The notes beneath the pieces were generated by a model, which saw nothing but the letters and a program-made list of their open reading frames with translations, searched no databases and was not told where the DNA came from. Made by a program: the position numbers and the translations under genes. From the NCBI GenBank assembly GCA_009760885.1, contig CM019692.1:59527926-59591925 (forward strand): a DNA stretch of 64,000 nt, in the 5' to 3' direction. This stretch comes from Achatina immaculata (Eukaryota; Mollusca; Gastropoda; Stylommatophora; Achatinidae). Below are positions 1 to 10,429 of the stretch, one piece after another (position 1 is the first letter of the stretch; each line of letters opens with the position of its first letter).

Positions 1-1445
1 TTTTTAAAAATCATGGGTGTTTTTCCATACATTGTTAATTTCCTAGTTACACGGTACAGTGACAAGCTATGAACTATGTACAGACAAAACAACTTTTTTT
101 TTCATGCAGTTTGTACGGCAAGTGAATTATCACGTGTGAAACAATTCTGAACATTCTTTGAAGTGATCTTATTCAAACAAATGAATAATTTTATTAATTT
201 TTGAGTACGCAATAGTTTGATAGAACAGTTTATCATATAATGTGGCTAATTTCACTCTCCAGTTCACAGTTCGGGAGAAAAAAGTAATTTAAACTTACCA
301 ACGGCTTGGTTAAAATATTTTTTAAAAGATCCTATAGCTGTTACAGATTATGATCTAATCCTATAGCTATTACAGATTATGATCTAATTCTGAAAGTATT
401 CATCTTCAAATATGTATCATCTCTAGTCTAATGCGCCATTTTTCGCACTTTTCATTGTTTTGTTAAGAATCAATTTCTTTCTCCAGAGTGAAAGTATTTC
501 CTTGATAATAGTATCAATTCACGGAGTAATTGAAGGTATTTTGAAATTCTAGGTGTGTATAACAGAGGATAGTACCAAAAAAGTCATTTAAAAACACCCA
601 CCAGACGCTTCTACGGTCTACATCCATTCAGGAAATTACAAGAATTATAAATCAAAATCGGTGAAATGATTTTCTTTTCTTTTTGATTTTCCTATACTAT
701 CGTATAATCTCGTCTGTTTATCTCAGTTTATCTTCATTTATCTCAACAAAATGACGTTTCAGTTCTGGCAGATCTCTCGCTGACATAATTTCTCGCACAA
801 TGGAATGATAAAGTTTCTCTCGCAGTGGAGTCCGTATTGACGTCTGTCCTAATCTCTTCTTCCAGATGAATATATTTATGAAAGACGTGTTGTCTCTCCA
901 CGTCTTCCTGCTGAGATCTCTACGTCTGACTGTAATTTAACTGACGAAGTCAGAATTATAATGACCACTTTCTTAATATAATAACTTCGTCTCATCTTAA
1001 TTAAGGTCACTGCTGGAAGATGCGACTTCGGGTACCTTCTTTTTCATTTTTAAAAAATCAAATATTACTTTTTTTAAAAAAAACATTCGTACAGTTTCTG
1101 TGAAACATAATCATTTATGGCGCCTTTCTGGTTAATACGTCGCAAGGCAAACAAAATAAAAAGAAGGAAGGACATTAAAGATCAGTTTGTGCCAGGTTTT
1201 AAACGTTGTATTTTGCCTGTCTTCATTATGATTTTAGTTTCTTTGCTATACGTACGGTTGGAAAAAAAACAGGAAGAGGATCGTTTCTATAAACATTTCA
1301 ATCCTCACCTCATACTTGACGCATGATGGTCACACAGGTGCAAATACACTTAATCATAAACAATAAATGCTCGTTCGAGTTTATCAGAAGAAGTCAGTAA
1401 GACTTGATAAAAGGCAATGTTTTAACAAATGTTATGTTACACACG
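1..1445. other. Upstream flank of GPCR copy 1, no gene seen
   Basis: AT-rich DNA homologous to about 16390-17986, 33850-35374, 45830-47325 and 60770-62243, so the array also continues to the left of the window. A 69-codon frame at 1117-1326 is not preserved in the other units and is not called. Confidence 0.75.
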
Positions 1446-1515
1446 AAGAGTACTTACCACACCGTGATTCCTGTATCACATTTCCTACCTGTCACTAACC
1501 GTGATATAAGAAATT
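1446..1515 (+). promoter_or_regulatory. Conserved 70-bp leader before GPCR copy 1
   Basis: This block before the ATG is conserved at all five receptor genes. It contains short inverted repeats (GTGAT-tcctgt-ATCAC; TCAC/GTGA) and a pyrimidine-rich stretch ending in AG shortly before AAATTATGG, which could be a 3' splice acceptor for a 5'-UTR intron. On the minus strand it carries a good splice-donor match (GTGGTAAGTAC). Function is inference; the conservation may simply reflect recent duplication. Confidence 0.4.
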
Positions 1516-2559
1516 ATGGAACCGGAGGAGACAAGTTTTAACTTGGAGGTGATAACAATCTTTGAGACTATGATAAACTGTTACCTCATCTATATAGTTG
1601 CTATTGTTGGTATATTCGGAAATATTCTCACTACGATTGTTATGTCACGTACTGGGTTCAAGGACACCAGTAACATTCTCTTATTGTCCTTATCTGCCTG
1701 TGATCTGTTTTATCTCTTGAGTCTGTCTATACAAAAGATGTTCTGCATTTTGGGGATAGTTAACCCCATTCTTAGTCATATTTACCGGTCGTATGCGATA
1801 ACCTATGTTTATAGATGCAGTCGTTTGTCCATGCTGATCGGTGTGTCTCACATCGTGATCATCTCAATAGAAAGGTTTCTGGTAGTTGTTTTCCCTCTGA
1901 AAGTCTCTCGTTGGATCACTCGTGGAAGAATGATTGCCGTTTTGGCCTGTACGTATATTTTTTGGATCATTTTCTGGAGTCCTTGGTTAGTGGCATATCG
2001 TGAAGTTAGATGGAAGTTCAGTAATTTCTACAACCGGACTCTTCCATTTGAAAGCTTTACTGACTGGTATCAAAAGAACAAACTAATGTTAAAGATCTTT
2101 GGAGATATTGTTATAAACTGCGTACTTATATTGTTTTGTCTTGTGGTTGCTGCAAACTGTTGTGTTATAGCGTACAAACTACGACAGTTAACCAAGCAAC
2201 GCCAAACTATGACATCGAATAAATTAAACAGAAAAGACGGGGACGCCAAGATCTCTCGTATGTTACTGATTGTCTGCATTGTCTACATCTGTTACAACAT
2301 TCCGTCAGTTGTGATTTTCTCTTATATTTTCGTGAATCCTGACACGCCAGAGACAGTCAGAATAAAAACTCTTGTACTAAATCTGGAAGAGTTACTGATG
2401 GCAGTCAACGCGACCGCTGATTTCTTTATCTACATTCTCATGTCCGCTAAGTTTTATAAATCCGTGATAAGTCTTTTCACAGGTAAAAGCCAAACAAGAA
2501 CAATACTAAGTTTATCATTGTCTTTATCAAGGCAAAATACTGGACGGTTTGCAGATTAA
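1516..2559 (+). CDS. Class A (rhodopsin-like) GPCR, array copy 1, intronless
   Basis: Seen: 347 codons open from ATG to TAA with seven hydrophobic segments (TM1 ~20-43, TM2 ~52-74, TM3 ~92-118, TM4 ~137-160, TM5 ~193-221, TM6 ~245-273, TM7 ~287-311). Class A landmarks are N36 in GIFGN (TM1), D63 (TM2), E119-R120-F121 in place of DRY, W150 (TM4), Y220 (TM5), P263 in YNIP (TM6) and D302-F-F-I-Y306 in place of NPxxY. ECL2 has a sequon at N173-R-T. No cysteine lies at the usual TM3 position or in ECL2, so the canonical disulphide is absent. No signal peptide. The C-tail from ~322 is Ser/Thr rich. The start is chosen because the MEPEET N-terminus is identical in all five copies and sits behind a conserved leader. 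Known of the family: intronless, tandem, lineage-specific class A receptors in gastropods include chemosensory receptors and FMRFamide-receptor relatives. Inference: plasma-membrane receptor, possibly chemosensory; ligand unknown. Confidence 0.93.
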   Translation: MEPEETSFNLEVITIFETMINCYLIYIVAIVGIFGNILTTIVMSRTGFKDTSNILLLSLSACDLFYLLSLSIQKMFCILGIVNPILSHIYRSYAITYVYRCSRLSMLIGVSHIVIISIERFLVVVFPLKVSRWITRGRMIAVLACTYIFWIIFWSPWLVAYREVRWKFSNFYNRTLPFESFTDWYQKNKLMLKIFGDIVINCVLILFCLVVAANCCVIAYKLRQLTKQRQTMTSNKLNRKDGDAKISRMLLIVCIVYICYNIPSVVIFSYIFVNPDTPETVRIKTLVLNLEELLMAVNATADFFIYILMSAKFYKSVISLFTGKSQTRTILSLSLSLSRQNTGRFAD

Positions 2560-2845
2560 ATGAAAGATACGTGTGTCCTTATACAAAATGGGTAAGATTC
2601 ACTCTGAGAGTGTGCAGATATGTAGTGGTTAAAAATTATTTAAGACAGACGACTCCCTAGGCCTTAACTTTAAACCGTACAGGTAGTCTTTCAGGAGGCG
2701 CTGCCAAGGGAACAAAAGTCGAGTGTGCCAGTGTCATGATGCAAATCTTTCTTCTCGCTCCACATCTCCCTTGGTCCTCTTAATCTGGCTAACGGAGCAG
2801 GGATCATTTCTGTCTTAAAGAAAGAACACTAATATGTTACTTTAA

Positions 2846-2851
2846 AATAAA
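2846..2851 (+). terminator. Putative poly(A) signal, GPCR copy 1
   Basis: AATAAA ~287 bp after the stop codon, in a block conserved downstream of copies 1, 2, 4 and 5. Confidence 0.5.
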
Positions 2852-3078
2852 ATGTAATATTTTCCTTAGTAAATTTAACTCGGATGAAATTACCACATAG
2901 TTAGGATCTTTGTTAGTTTTCATTTTTTTCAATATAGAAATGTGCATATATTGTAAGGGAAGAGATAATCATTTGGTAAACCTTTGTTGGTTGGCAACTC
3001 TAAGTGAAGGAAATATGGTTCAGAGATTGTCTAGTACCGGACGTGTGCAATTCTGGGAAAGGTCTGTCTCTGTCCAGG

Positions 3079-3086
3079 TATATAAG
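3079..3086 (+). promoter_or_regulatory. TATA-like box downstream of GPCR copy 1
   Basis: TATATAAG about 520 bp after the receptor stop, inside a conserved block also present in units 2, 4 and 5 and deleted in unit 3. It could be the core promoter of an unrecognised downstream transcript or a remnant of an old element. No convincing gene follows in this unit. Confidence 0.3.
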
Positions 3087-4592
3087 GGAAACATGAAAGA
3101 GTTTTAATAGGTCTGGCTTTTTACGCTGAGCACGTTAGGGTCATCAGGTCGGAGGAAGGTCATATGTTGTGCAAGCGTGAGTGAGATGTTTATGTGATGT
3201 GAATGAGTGCAAGCTGTGTTCATTCTGTGCTTTCCTCCTCCGACCAGGCCCGACATCACTTTGTTATGATTTAGATAATAGAAATAGACTTTTAGTAATC
3301 AGAATTCCATATTAACAAAATTGTTCTTTGTAAGATATTCGTGTTTAGCAACGTGCAAAATGCATGTTTTGTATGTGCACATAATTATATATTACTATGC
3401 ACTATGTAAGAGCATGTTTGCATACAGTATATTCCAATTAGTTTTATTTTATAATTACAGTCCTATTACAGTCCTTAATCCTTTAAGTATGATTATTCCG
3501 AAATGTTATACAGAGAACGATTTTTGTTATAAATCAAACTAACAGACATGTGTAAGATCGTTTTACTGATCTCCGTTAATTTATCGTTGATCTATTTTTG
3601 TAGGATTCCAAATATTGAAAGACATTGTTTTAATGATTTTGGTGATAAATATATAAGCTGACAAATAACAACATATATATGATGATCCTTTGTTTGATTT
3701 TGCTAACTGTGTAACAGATGATTTAAGAATATAAGTTTATGATTATTTGAAGAAGTAGTATGACTGTGTTTGTTTTCTTTCACTGGTGGAATGTGTGAAT
3801 GTGTTTGTGCAATCGTCAATCTTTACGCACCTAAAAATAAATAAGAACCAACAACAATATAAAAATACAGTATAACATCATATAAATAACGGACATTATT
3901 ATCCCATTTTAAAATATTACTATTCCTACAATACAGTTAACCTGATTATTTCTGCTGTAATATCTTTCTTCCTTTTATTTTATTAAATTTATTCTGATAA
4001 ACTAAAAGTAATACTGAATCGTATATTTTTTTTTGTTTTTCCGAAGTTTTAAGAGTACATTGATTTTTACATTATTTTTTCATTTTGACTAATGTGGTTA
4101 ATCCAGACACAAATGAAAAAAAAATATTTTAAGATCAATAGATATTGGTCCTGCATTTAAATCATTTGAACCTAACAAATGCTGTCACATGAATAGTTGT
4201 ATGCCTGAATACAAAAGCGCTAGTAGTACACATACTTGCATTTATGGTTTCGCTGGTTTGAAAAAGTCTAAAATAAAAAACAAAACATTAGTACCTCATA
4301 AGAGAATGAGATTTACATTAGTCATGCTCTTAGCAGGACAAGAAAAATATTATTTATTAAGTTAGTATAAGTAAGATGTCGAAAAATATTTTTCTAAACC
4401 ACTAGATACCAGCAGTAACGAAATTCTCGCGGACGTGTGTTCTTTGAAAAAAACTCAGAATCGTGAAACGGGAATCCTTACGAAATATTCCGAATTAAGA
4501 AACTGAATTCATTATGCAATCAAAGTCTTTCCTCTTGACCAGCTGTAGAAAATTATAGCTGAAAAGAAAATCGACACGATGATCAAAATGTA

Positions 4593-4862
4593 AGAGTATT
4601 TTGTTATAGATAATTAAAGAATATGTGTTAGTAAATTTTGATTTTGGTCAAGGGGAAGTAATTGATGTATTTTAAAGAATAGAATAGTGATCCTGTTGAC
4701 GCTAACATCAAGTGTGAAACCTTAACGTCCAATGTCAAAATGTGAAACGCTAAAGTCAAGAGCATCACTCTTGCATGCCTTAAATTACATCAATTACTCC
4801 TCTTTGACAAATCTTAAACTTTCCTGAGACTTATTCTGTAATTATCTACAACACAATATTGT
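4593..4862. mobile_element. Foldback MITE, unit 1 copy (degraded)
   Basis: Long inverted repeat with ends AGAGTATTTTG / CACAATATTGT flanked by TA. Arms are recognisable but mismatched; orthologous to the better copy at 55481-55736. Confidence 0.75.
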
Positions 4863-6330
4863 TACAAAAACCAGCAAGAAACAGAAGTGACAACAATCCG
4901 TTGCTGTCTGAGGTTCAAACAATCGAATTGCCACTTTGTTGCGACAGCTGAACTTACAGACTCTGAACATGTTCAGTTTCATCTTCAAGATAGCGCGTGC
5001 GATACTTAATGAAACATAATCATCAAATAATATACCCTGGTATATAATGAAGTTGCTTATGTTGGAATCTGTAAGTCTGAGCTGCAACATTGGCTGTTCT
5101 TGCAAAATATTCTTGACAGTGATAAATCTAAGAAGATGGGAGGAATGAAGAACATTCTTCTTCTTCGTTGTGTCCCTTATCAGGCCTCTTATCAGACAAG
5201 TTTACTCTTGTAATGTCGAGTCAAATGTTATGTAGGACCGGGCTACAAACAATACAAATCTGAGACAAAATCATAAACGTTTTCATGTTAAAACAACTTT
5301 GATTCGAAATAAAAGAAGAAAACTTCTTACAACTGTCTTACTTCACACAAGACTTGTCTTACAATTGTCTTATTTCACTCAAGATTTGTCTTACAACTGT
5401 CTTACTTCACACAAGAGTGGTTTTACCATGGTATTACTTCACACAATAATTATCTTAAGATTGTTTTATTTCACACAACAGAAATTCGCCCAGAACACGA
5501 AAATTCCGAGTCGAACACAGAACAGCTTGAGACGGTTATGAAAAAAGAAACTCAGCCATAAAGTAGTTGTATAAATCAAAGTCAGCTAGCTAACCCCGAT
5601 CTCTCTCCTGAACTCTAGTCTAGTAATGTAGTAAGTAAGCTGACAGTGAAGTATACCATAACTCAAAACGTTAAACTAAGAGTGGCGAATGAACTTTTGC
5701 GTGCTTCACATCGAAGCCAAAGTTATAATGCGGAGATCATTTTGTATTTTAGTAAAGTTAGTCTTTGTAATTGCTATTTAATGTTTTTAAAATTCAATGC
5801 TTTTGCCACTGAAATGCGTGTATGTGCGCGCGTTTATGTGTGTGTGCGAGTTGGTTGTGGGTAGGCGAATACAGCGAAGTGTGATTTTTCACAACATTTA
5901 TAGCTTGATCAATACAATCGTTGTCTACCTGGATTTCCATTATTAAGCTGTCTGTCACATTTCTAACCTCGCAATATGTGGCCAGGTAGTTCATCTTTGC
6001 AGCTTCCACGTTTCAAACGAGTGATATTCCTGTCAAGGCTGGTAATCCTCCTATTTGTCCTGTATCCTGGTAACCATGGAATCTGACAACGTCACCAAGG
6101 AAACAGTTTCATTCGATGACACATGATCTCCCTCAACAGTACATGGATCCTTAAATATTTTCTTTCCTCACTTGATCTATGATTGTCTGATTTTTGCTCC
6201 ATCTTAAAATCACTTTAATGCATTAGAGTTTACAATGACAGTTGTCTGTGAACTTAACAATCAATGTAGGCAGGACACTTCCCTCGTTGAGAGCGAAGCA
6301 ACGAGGTAACACCTCATATCGTCAGATGAG
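4863..6330. other. Intergenic DNA of unit 1, no gene seen
   Basis: Conserved between units (compare 22825-24925 and 55739-58725). Holds a ~32-bp minisatellite at 5325-5465 and a GT/GC-rich stretch near 5815-5860. Short frames here are not conserved. Confidence 0.65.
5325..5465. repeat. ~32-bp minisatellite (about 4-5 copies)
   Basis: Imperfect repeats of a motif containing TCTTACAACTGTCTTACTTC and ACACAAGACT. Related copies at ~23305-23340, ~24010-24110 and ~56205-56260. Confidence 0.7.
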
Positions 6331-6414
6331 TACAACCATCTGCCCTTGTAACAGTGTATGTGAGATAACTGCTGTGTTTTCAGAAAGGGCATTGTTTGTG
6401 TGAGTCTCGCTCTG

Positions 6415-6560
6415 AAATTTCTTCCGCGCGGGAAATGTCTTTCGCACCCGCGGAAAAGGGCGTCACGTGAGCTGAGCAAATCGTGACAGTCGTTGAAAAG
6501 GCAGGAAAGGTCCATTACGTGGGCAAAGCAATCCCTGACTGGCGGGAAAAAAGGGAGTGA
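6415..6560. promoter_or_regulatory. GC-rich patch with E2F-like motifs
   Basis: CpG-rich island in AT-rich DNA with GCGCGGGAAA at 6426-6435, GGCGGGAAAA at 6541-6550 and a CACGTG E-box near 6466. The unit 2 homologue at ~25015-25130 retains GGCGGGAAAG and CACGTG. Matches to vertebrate-type E2F sites are by eye; function unknown. Confidence 0.25.
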
Positions 6561-6950
6561 ACTGTGGAGAAAAAGGTTGATCACTTTAGTTTACGTTTGA
6601 ATGTGAAACAGAGAGGAAGGCTTCTTGTATCGTGCTGTCGTGAAAATGGACGTCGCCGTCGTGAAGATGGATTGTTTATATTGTTACTGGAGTCTTGGAT
6701 GGATGAAAGGACACGTCATATGGCAGGGCAGCCTGCCGACTGTCAGTATATCGTCATTCTCACATTTTCATCAAGTTCACAAATAAACTATGTGATACAC
6801 AGGACTTGCTTGAGATCTGTGTCTCTTGTTGTTAATGTGTGGCTGGTAAGAACCTGGGAGAGAAGTATAGCTGGACTCAGAGAATAGCCAACCCAGCATC
6901 ATTCAGTACATCATGGGCCTAGTAGAGAATGCCCGCCCCACCACAGAACA

Positions 6951-6954
6951 CACA

Positions 6955-6995
<41 letters not shown>

Positions 6996-7008
6996 GGAGA
7001 AAGAGATA
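6951..7008. repeat. (GA)n microsatellite
   Basis: Interrupted GA repeat; shorter at the homologous place in unit 2 (25299-25335). Confidence 0.9.
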
Positions 7009-7611
7009 GACCGACCCCATATTGTTTCTAGCTTGCTCTTCTGCAAGAGAGGGCCATTCCATGGCTCTCTTGCTGTTCATCGAGAAGAAGCCAATCCCTG
7101 ATTCTCTCGCTGTTTTCTGTGAGGGTTCCAATCACGGACGGTGTGTTGTGAGTATGATGTATTCCAGAAACTATGTATGATTCTTTCTTATCAGACAGAT
7201 TAACTGTATAGGAACTGTGTTGTGCTCCAAGCCTGGATTTGCCTGTGTAAGACTTACCTTGTGCGACAGACAGTTCTTGGAAATACTTCCAGGGCCGTAT
7301 GGATGTCTTCGTCCTAGTGTGAAATGATCTTATGGACTTGCTCTTGAATAACAGGAGTATCACGCAGTATGATTTATTATTCTTATGAGACCGTATTGTA
7401 ACATGATTGTTATGTTTGGTACCCTGGTTCTGTTCATGTAATTATTGGGCTACTGGTTTATAGTGTTTTTATACCTATGATAGCTTTTTTTGTTTGCTCT
7501 AAAGAGTGTTTGTAAGTTTGTTCCACTGTATGTGTTGGCATGTTTATTTTTCTGTGCCAGAACCTTCAACTGCTGCTTGCATTTGATGTATAATGAGCAT
7601 GGTCTTTAAGT

Positions 7612-7735
7612 GTTTTGTGTTTTGGCTGAGCTGTGCATTTTTGGTTGAGCTGTATTTTTGGCTGAGCTGAACATTTAGCTTGAGCTGTACATTTACGTTG
7701 AGCTGTATTTTGGGCTGAGCTGTGTAAATTTTGCG
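7612..7735. repeat. 18-bp minisatellite, unit 1 (degenerate)
   Basis: Repeats of GCTGAGCTGTACATTTAG-like motif, about six degenerate copies; more regular in unit 2. Confidence 0.7.
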
Positions 7736-7980
7736 ATTACCACTTGCGGCATGCACACATTGTTGTGCTAGTATACCTGCGTAGTAACAACTTGAGTGTG
7801 CTAGACGTGTGTGTCATTGCACGGTAACATTCAAAGTGCCTCGTTGTGTCAGCGAACGTCCACGGGTGCATTCATATGTTGTCTAGTCCACTGTGTCGTG
7901 TCAACTGTTTCCCGTACAGGAGTGACTGTGGGACGGTAGTTCTGTTTATGCTGAATGTTACTTCCGCCAGCGAGTGTTTA

Positions 7981-8509
7981 TGGCCGGTTGTTTTGGTCTA
8001 CAAAAGTACAAACTGTAAAGCTTCAACACGAAACAGAACTGTCTCTTTGCTTCATTTGCTTTAAGATAAAAACCTGGCCTACATGCCCCCATTAGCAGAC
8101 ATCCGATGCCACTGTGCAGGCTTGTAAGAACTTGCCGTATCATCAGATTTAGGAGGTTTTTTTAAAGGAATTTTATTTCTTCTGACGGAGTTATTAAGCA
8201 TCCTTCTGCTAAGCTCCACCACCAGTGAGAAAACATATCACTGGAGCTCTGGGTCCTAGAACTTTAAAAAAGAAAACTTCTGACGTTTCGACTTCTATTA
8301 TTTTATTCAGCTGTTAAGCTTCTTCGATTCTGTTATGGAACTTCTCATAGTTTACACACTCAAATACCTGAAAAACTCATTGTGCAGATTATTTGTTTTT
8401 TCTTATTATTCTTTGAGCAACTGCTGAATTCATCATCTTTCCTAGCCTTGAGGCCTATTTCTGCAGACAAACCATGTCTCAATTCCTCTCTGTCCCTGAT
8501 ATTTTCTTA
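7981..8509. other. Intergenic block shared by all units
   Basis: Homologous to the stretches at ~26410-28075 (split by LINE B), 44050-44500 and 58978-59460. No gene seen. Confidence 0.6.
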
Positions 8510-8950
8510 CTAACTGTCTTTTACAAGAGGGCGTATATCCTCGTCCAGATCGTCTCGCCATCTCTGACTAGGTCTACCTCTTTCATGACTTCTGTCTGGG
8601 CCTTCTTTGTTTGCTTCTCCTTCTCCACTCTCTCTAAATGACCATACTACTAGGCTGTTTTTAGTGATGGCTGCTATAAGCAGAAAGTTAAACAATGTGT
8701 AGATTTCTTTCTTACTTCTTATCTTATATTGTTGTGTTATGGGATCTCTTACCCATCCATCAATTCTTCTGAGGATTCTATTACCGAATGTTTGTATTTG
8801 GTTTCCATCTTGTTTCATTATAATCCACTTTTATGACCCAAATAGTACATCTGGTCTAGTCTGTGGCTTATAAGTGTTTAGTTTGATGTTAGATTAATTT
8901 ATATTACAGAAAACATCTAAAACGGCCAACTATCGCTTGTTAACACATTA
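8510..8950 (-). mobile_element. LINE remnant (family E), RT C-terminal region
   Basis: The minus strand reads TFGNRILRRIDGWVRDPI, then GRPSQRWRDDLD, with KLNTY-like and VLFGS-like pieces upstream. This is the order seen in the region after the palm domain of RTE-like elements. It is interrupted, and shared with unit 2 (28075-28480), so it predates that duplication. Confidence 0.6.
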
Positions 8951-9023
8951 TCATATATAGTCTTGAATGTCGTTAGTGTGACAAAATGAATGCCATAACT
9001 ATCTTGTCGTTCGTCATGCAACA

Positions 9024-9202
9024 CAGCACTTCTTCAATAGAATAGTTGGTACACTCGTCTCTGACGACGGAGGTCGATGTTTTGAATATTTGTTTAAGTA
9101 GAAATAGACAAATGGATCCTTCTAGAGCTGGCTATGGAAAGGCAACCAGGCTCGATGCTGACCACAACTCCTTGTTGTATGTCAACGGGTCAAAGAAAGT
9201 GT
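9024..9202 (+). mobile_element. Degenerate tRNA-type SINE remnant, unit 1
   Basis: Reads like a decayed relative of the SINE at 16558: a TGGTACACTCGTCTCTGACG segment, a GAAATAG middle, then AAGGCAACCAGGCTCGATGC-like core and a GGTCAAAGAAAG segment. Orthologous to 28584-28763. Confidence 0.5.
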
Positions 9203-10119
9203 AAAAATGTTTTATTTTTTTCTATTTATTCTTGTGGTTTGTTTTTTTTTTACATTTCTCTTAAAAGTACATTTACTGAGGTTATTATTTGTTTATTTCT
9301 TAAATTGGAGTGCTTGGTCAACTTTTATCACTTCAATATACTTTCTACTACTTTGGTCCGCGATCTAGTGGTTAATGTTTTTCTGGATAGTGTAGGGTTT
9401 GGAATATTTAGCATTATATTTCCATTATATTATATTTTCTAGGTTATCTTAATGTACAGCAGTACAATAAAACCTATATAATTAATATTTATTCTTCTTT
9501 GGCTGTCTCCTCTTGGACACCTCCCATAATTAATACTTCTCTCATAATCAGTACTTCTCCTCTCTACTCCATCTCCTCATCCCATATATATACAGACATC
9601 CCAGACGTTTCGTGTCCTTTCCCAATCCCACCTCTCATTTTCTCCTTGGCACATAAGCAACTCCTCTAGCACAGAAATGTAATCATCTTTAAAATATGAT
9701 AATCTAACACAATGCAATCAAATAAAATGATTCATATCAGTCATATTATAACAAGCATGCAGACATAGTAAAAATGCATAATAACAGCAGTATATCTCTC
9801 AATGCAAAATATTTACACATGTTATAAGTGGCAACGGTTCTTAACATATCTTCACCTCTTCTATAGCACTCTTTTCGGTGTTTGGTTTCAACTCAATACT
9901 CCAGTAAGGACTCTTGTTTCAATAAATATAGTCATGTCTCTTAATAGTAGATCATTACCCAATGTACTAATTTCTACAACATGTTTTGTATCGCTGGTAT
10001 TGCCCAAGTCATATTCAAGAGTATATGTTTAGTTATGTCTCAAATCCTCTTTTATAAAGCCGGTTTGCAGTATCTTTTGTCACATACTGATCTATATTCT
10101 TTGTCATGTCCGTGAATTA

Positions 10120-10150
<31 letters not shown>

Positions 10151-10168
10151 CATATATAAACACACACA
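9203..10168. other. AT-rich intergenic DNA, no gene seen
   Basis: About 650 bp of this (roughly 9515-10168, including a TA repeat at 10122-10158) is absent in unit 2, where the homologous sequence runs straight into the GATA repeat. Confidence 0.6.
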
Positions 10169-10370
<202 letters not shown>

Positions 10371-10429
10371 TTCAGCTTTCGTTGTAAGAGGTACTGGTAA
10401 GAGATATTAGTAGACATAGTAGTACTAAA

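Larger units (their letters stand above)
2560..4592. other. 3' flank of GPCR copy 1, shared by all units
   Basis: AT-rich, with the poly(A) signal and TATA-like box listed separately. Homologous to 20525-22552, 36423-38204, 48443-50176 and 63362-64000. A ~60 bp piece present in units 2 and 4 is missing at ~3185. No other gene seen. Confidence 0.7.
6331..7980. other. 1.6-kb segment present only in units 1 and 2
   Basis: Homologous to 24926-26410. In units 3 and 4 the same flanks enclose a different ~250 bp stretch with an AAT repeat. Contains a GC-rich patch, a GA repeat, a ~38-bp repeat block ending near 7110 and an 18-bp minisatellite. No conserved coding frame: the minus-strand frames at 7028-7363 and 25438-25725 differ by many replacement changes. 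Confidence 0.6.

Noticed and set aside
1117..1326. Small basic 69-codon frame upstream of copy 1
   Set aside because: Homologous positions in units 2-5 carry stops and shifts; only duplicated flank.
2070..2279. Antisense ~69-codon frame repeated in four of the receptor copies
   Set aside because: It is a shadow of the conserved TM5-TM6 coding sequence on the other strand and has no independent support.
6564..6887. Plus-strand 107-codon frame
   Set aside because: Most of it is deleted in unit 2; no recognisable motif.
7028..7363. Minus-strand 111-codon frame with a partner at 25438-25725
   Set aside because: The two differ by many replacement changes and diverge entirely at the C-terminus; parts derive from local repeats, and units 3/4 lack it.
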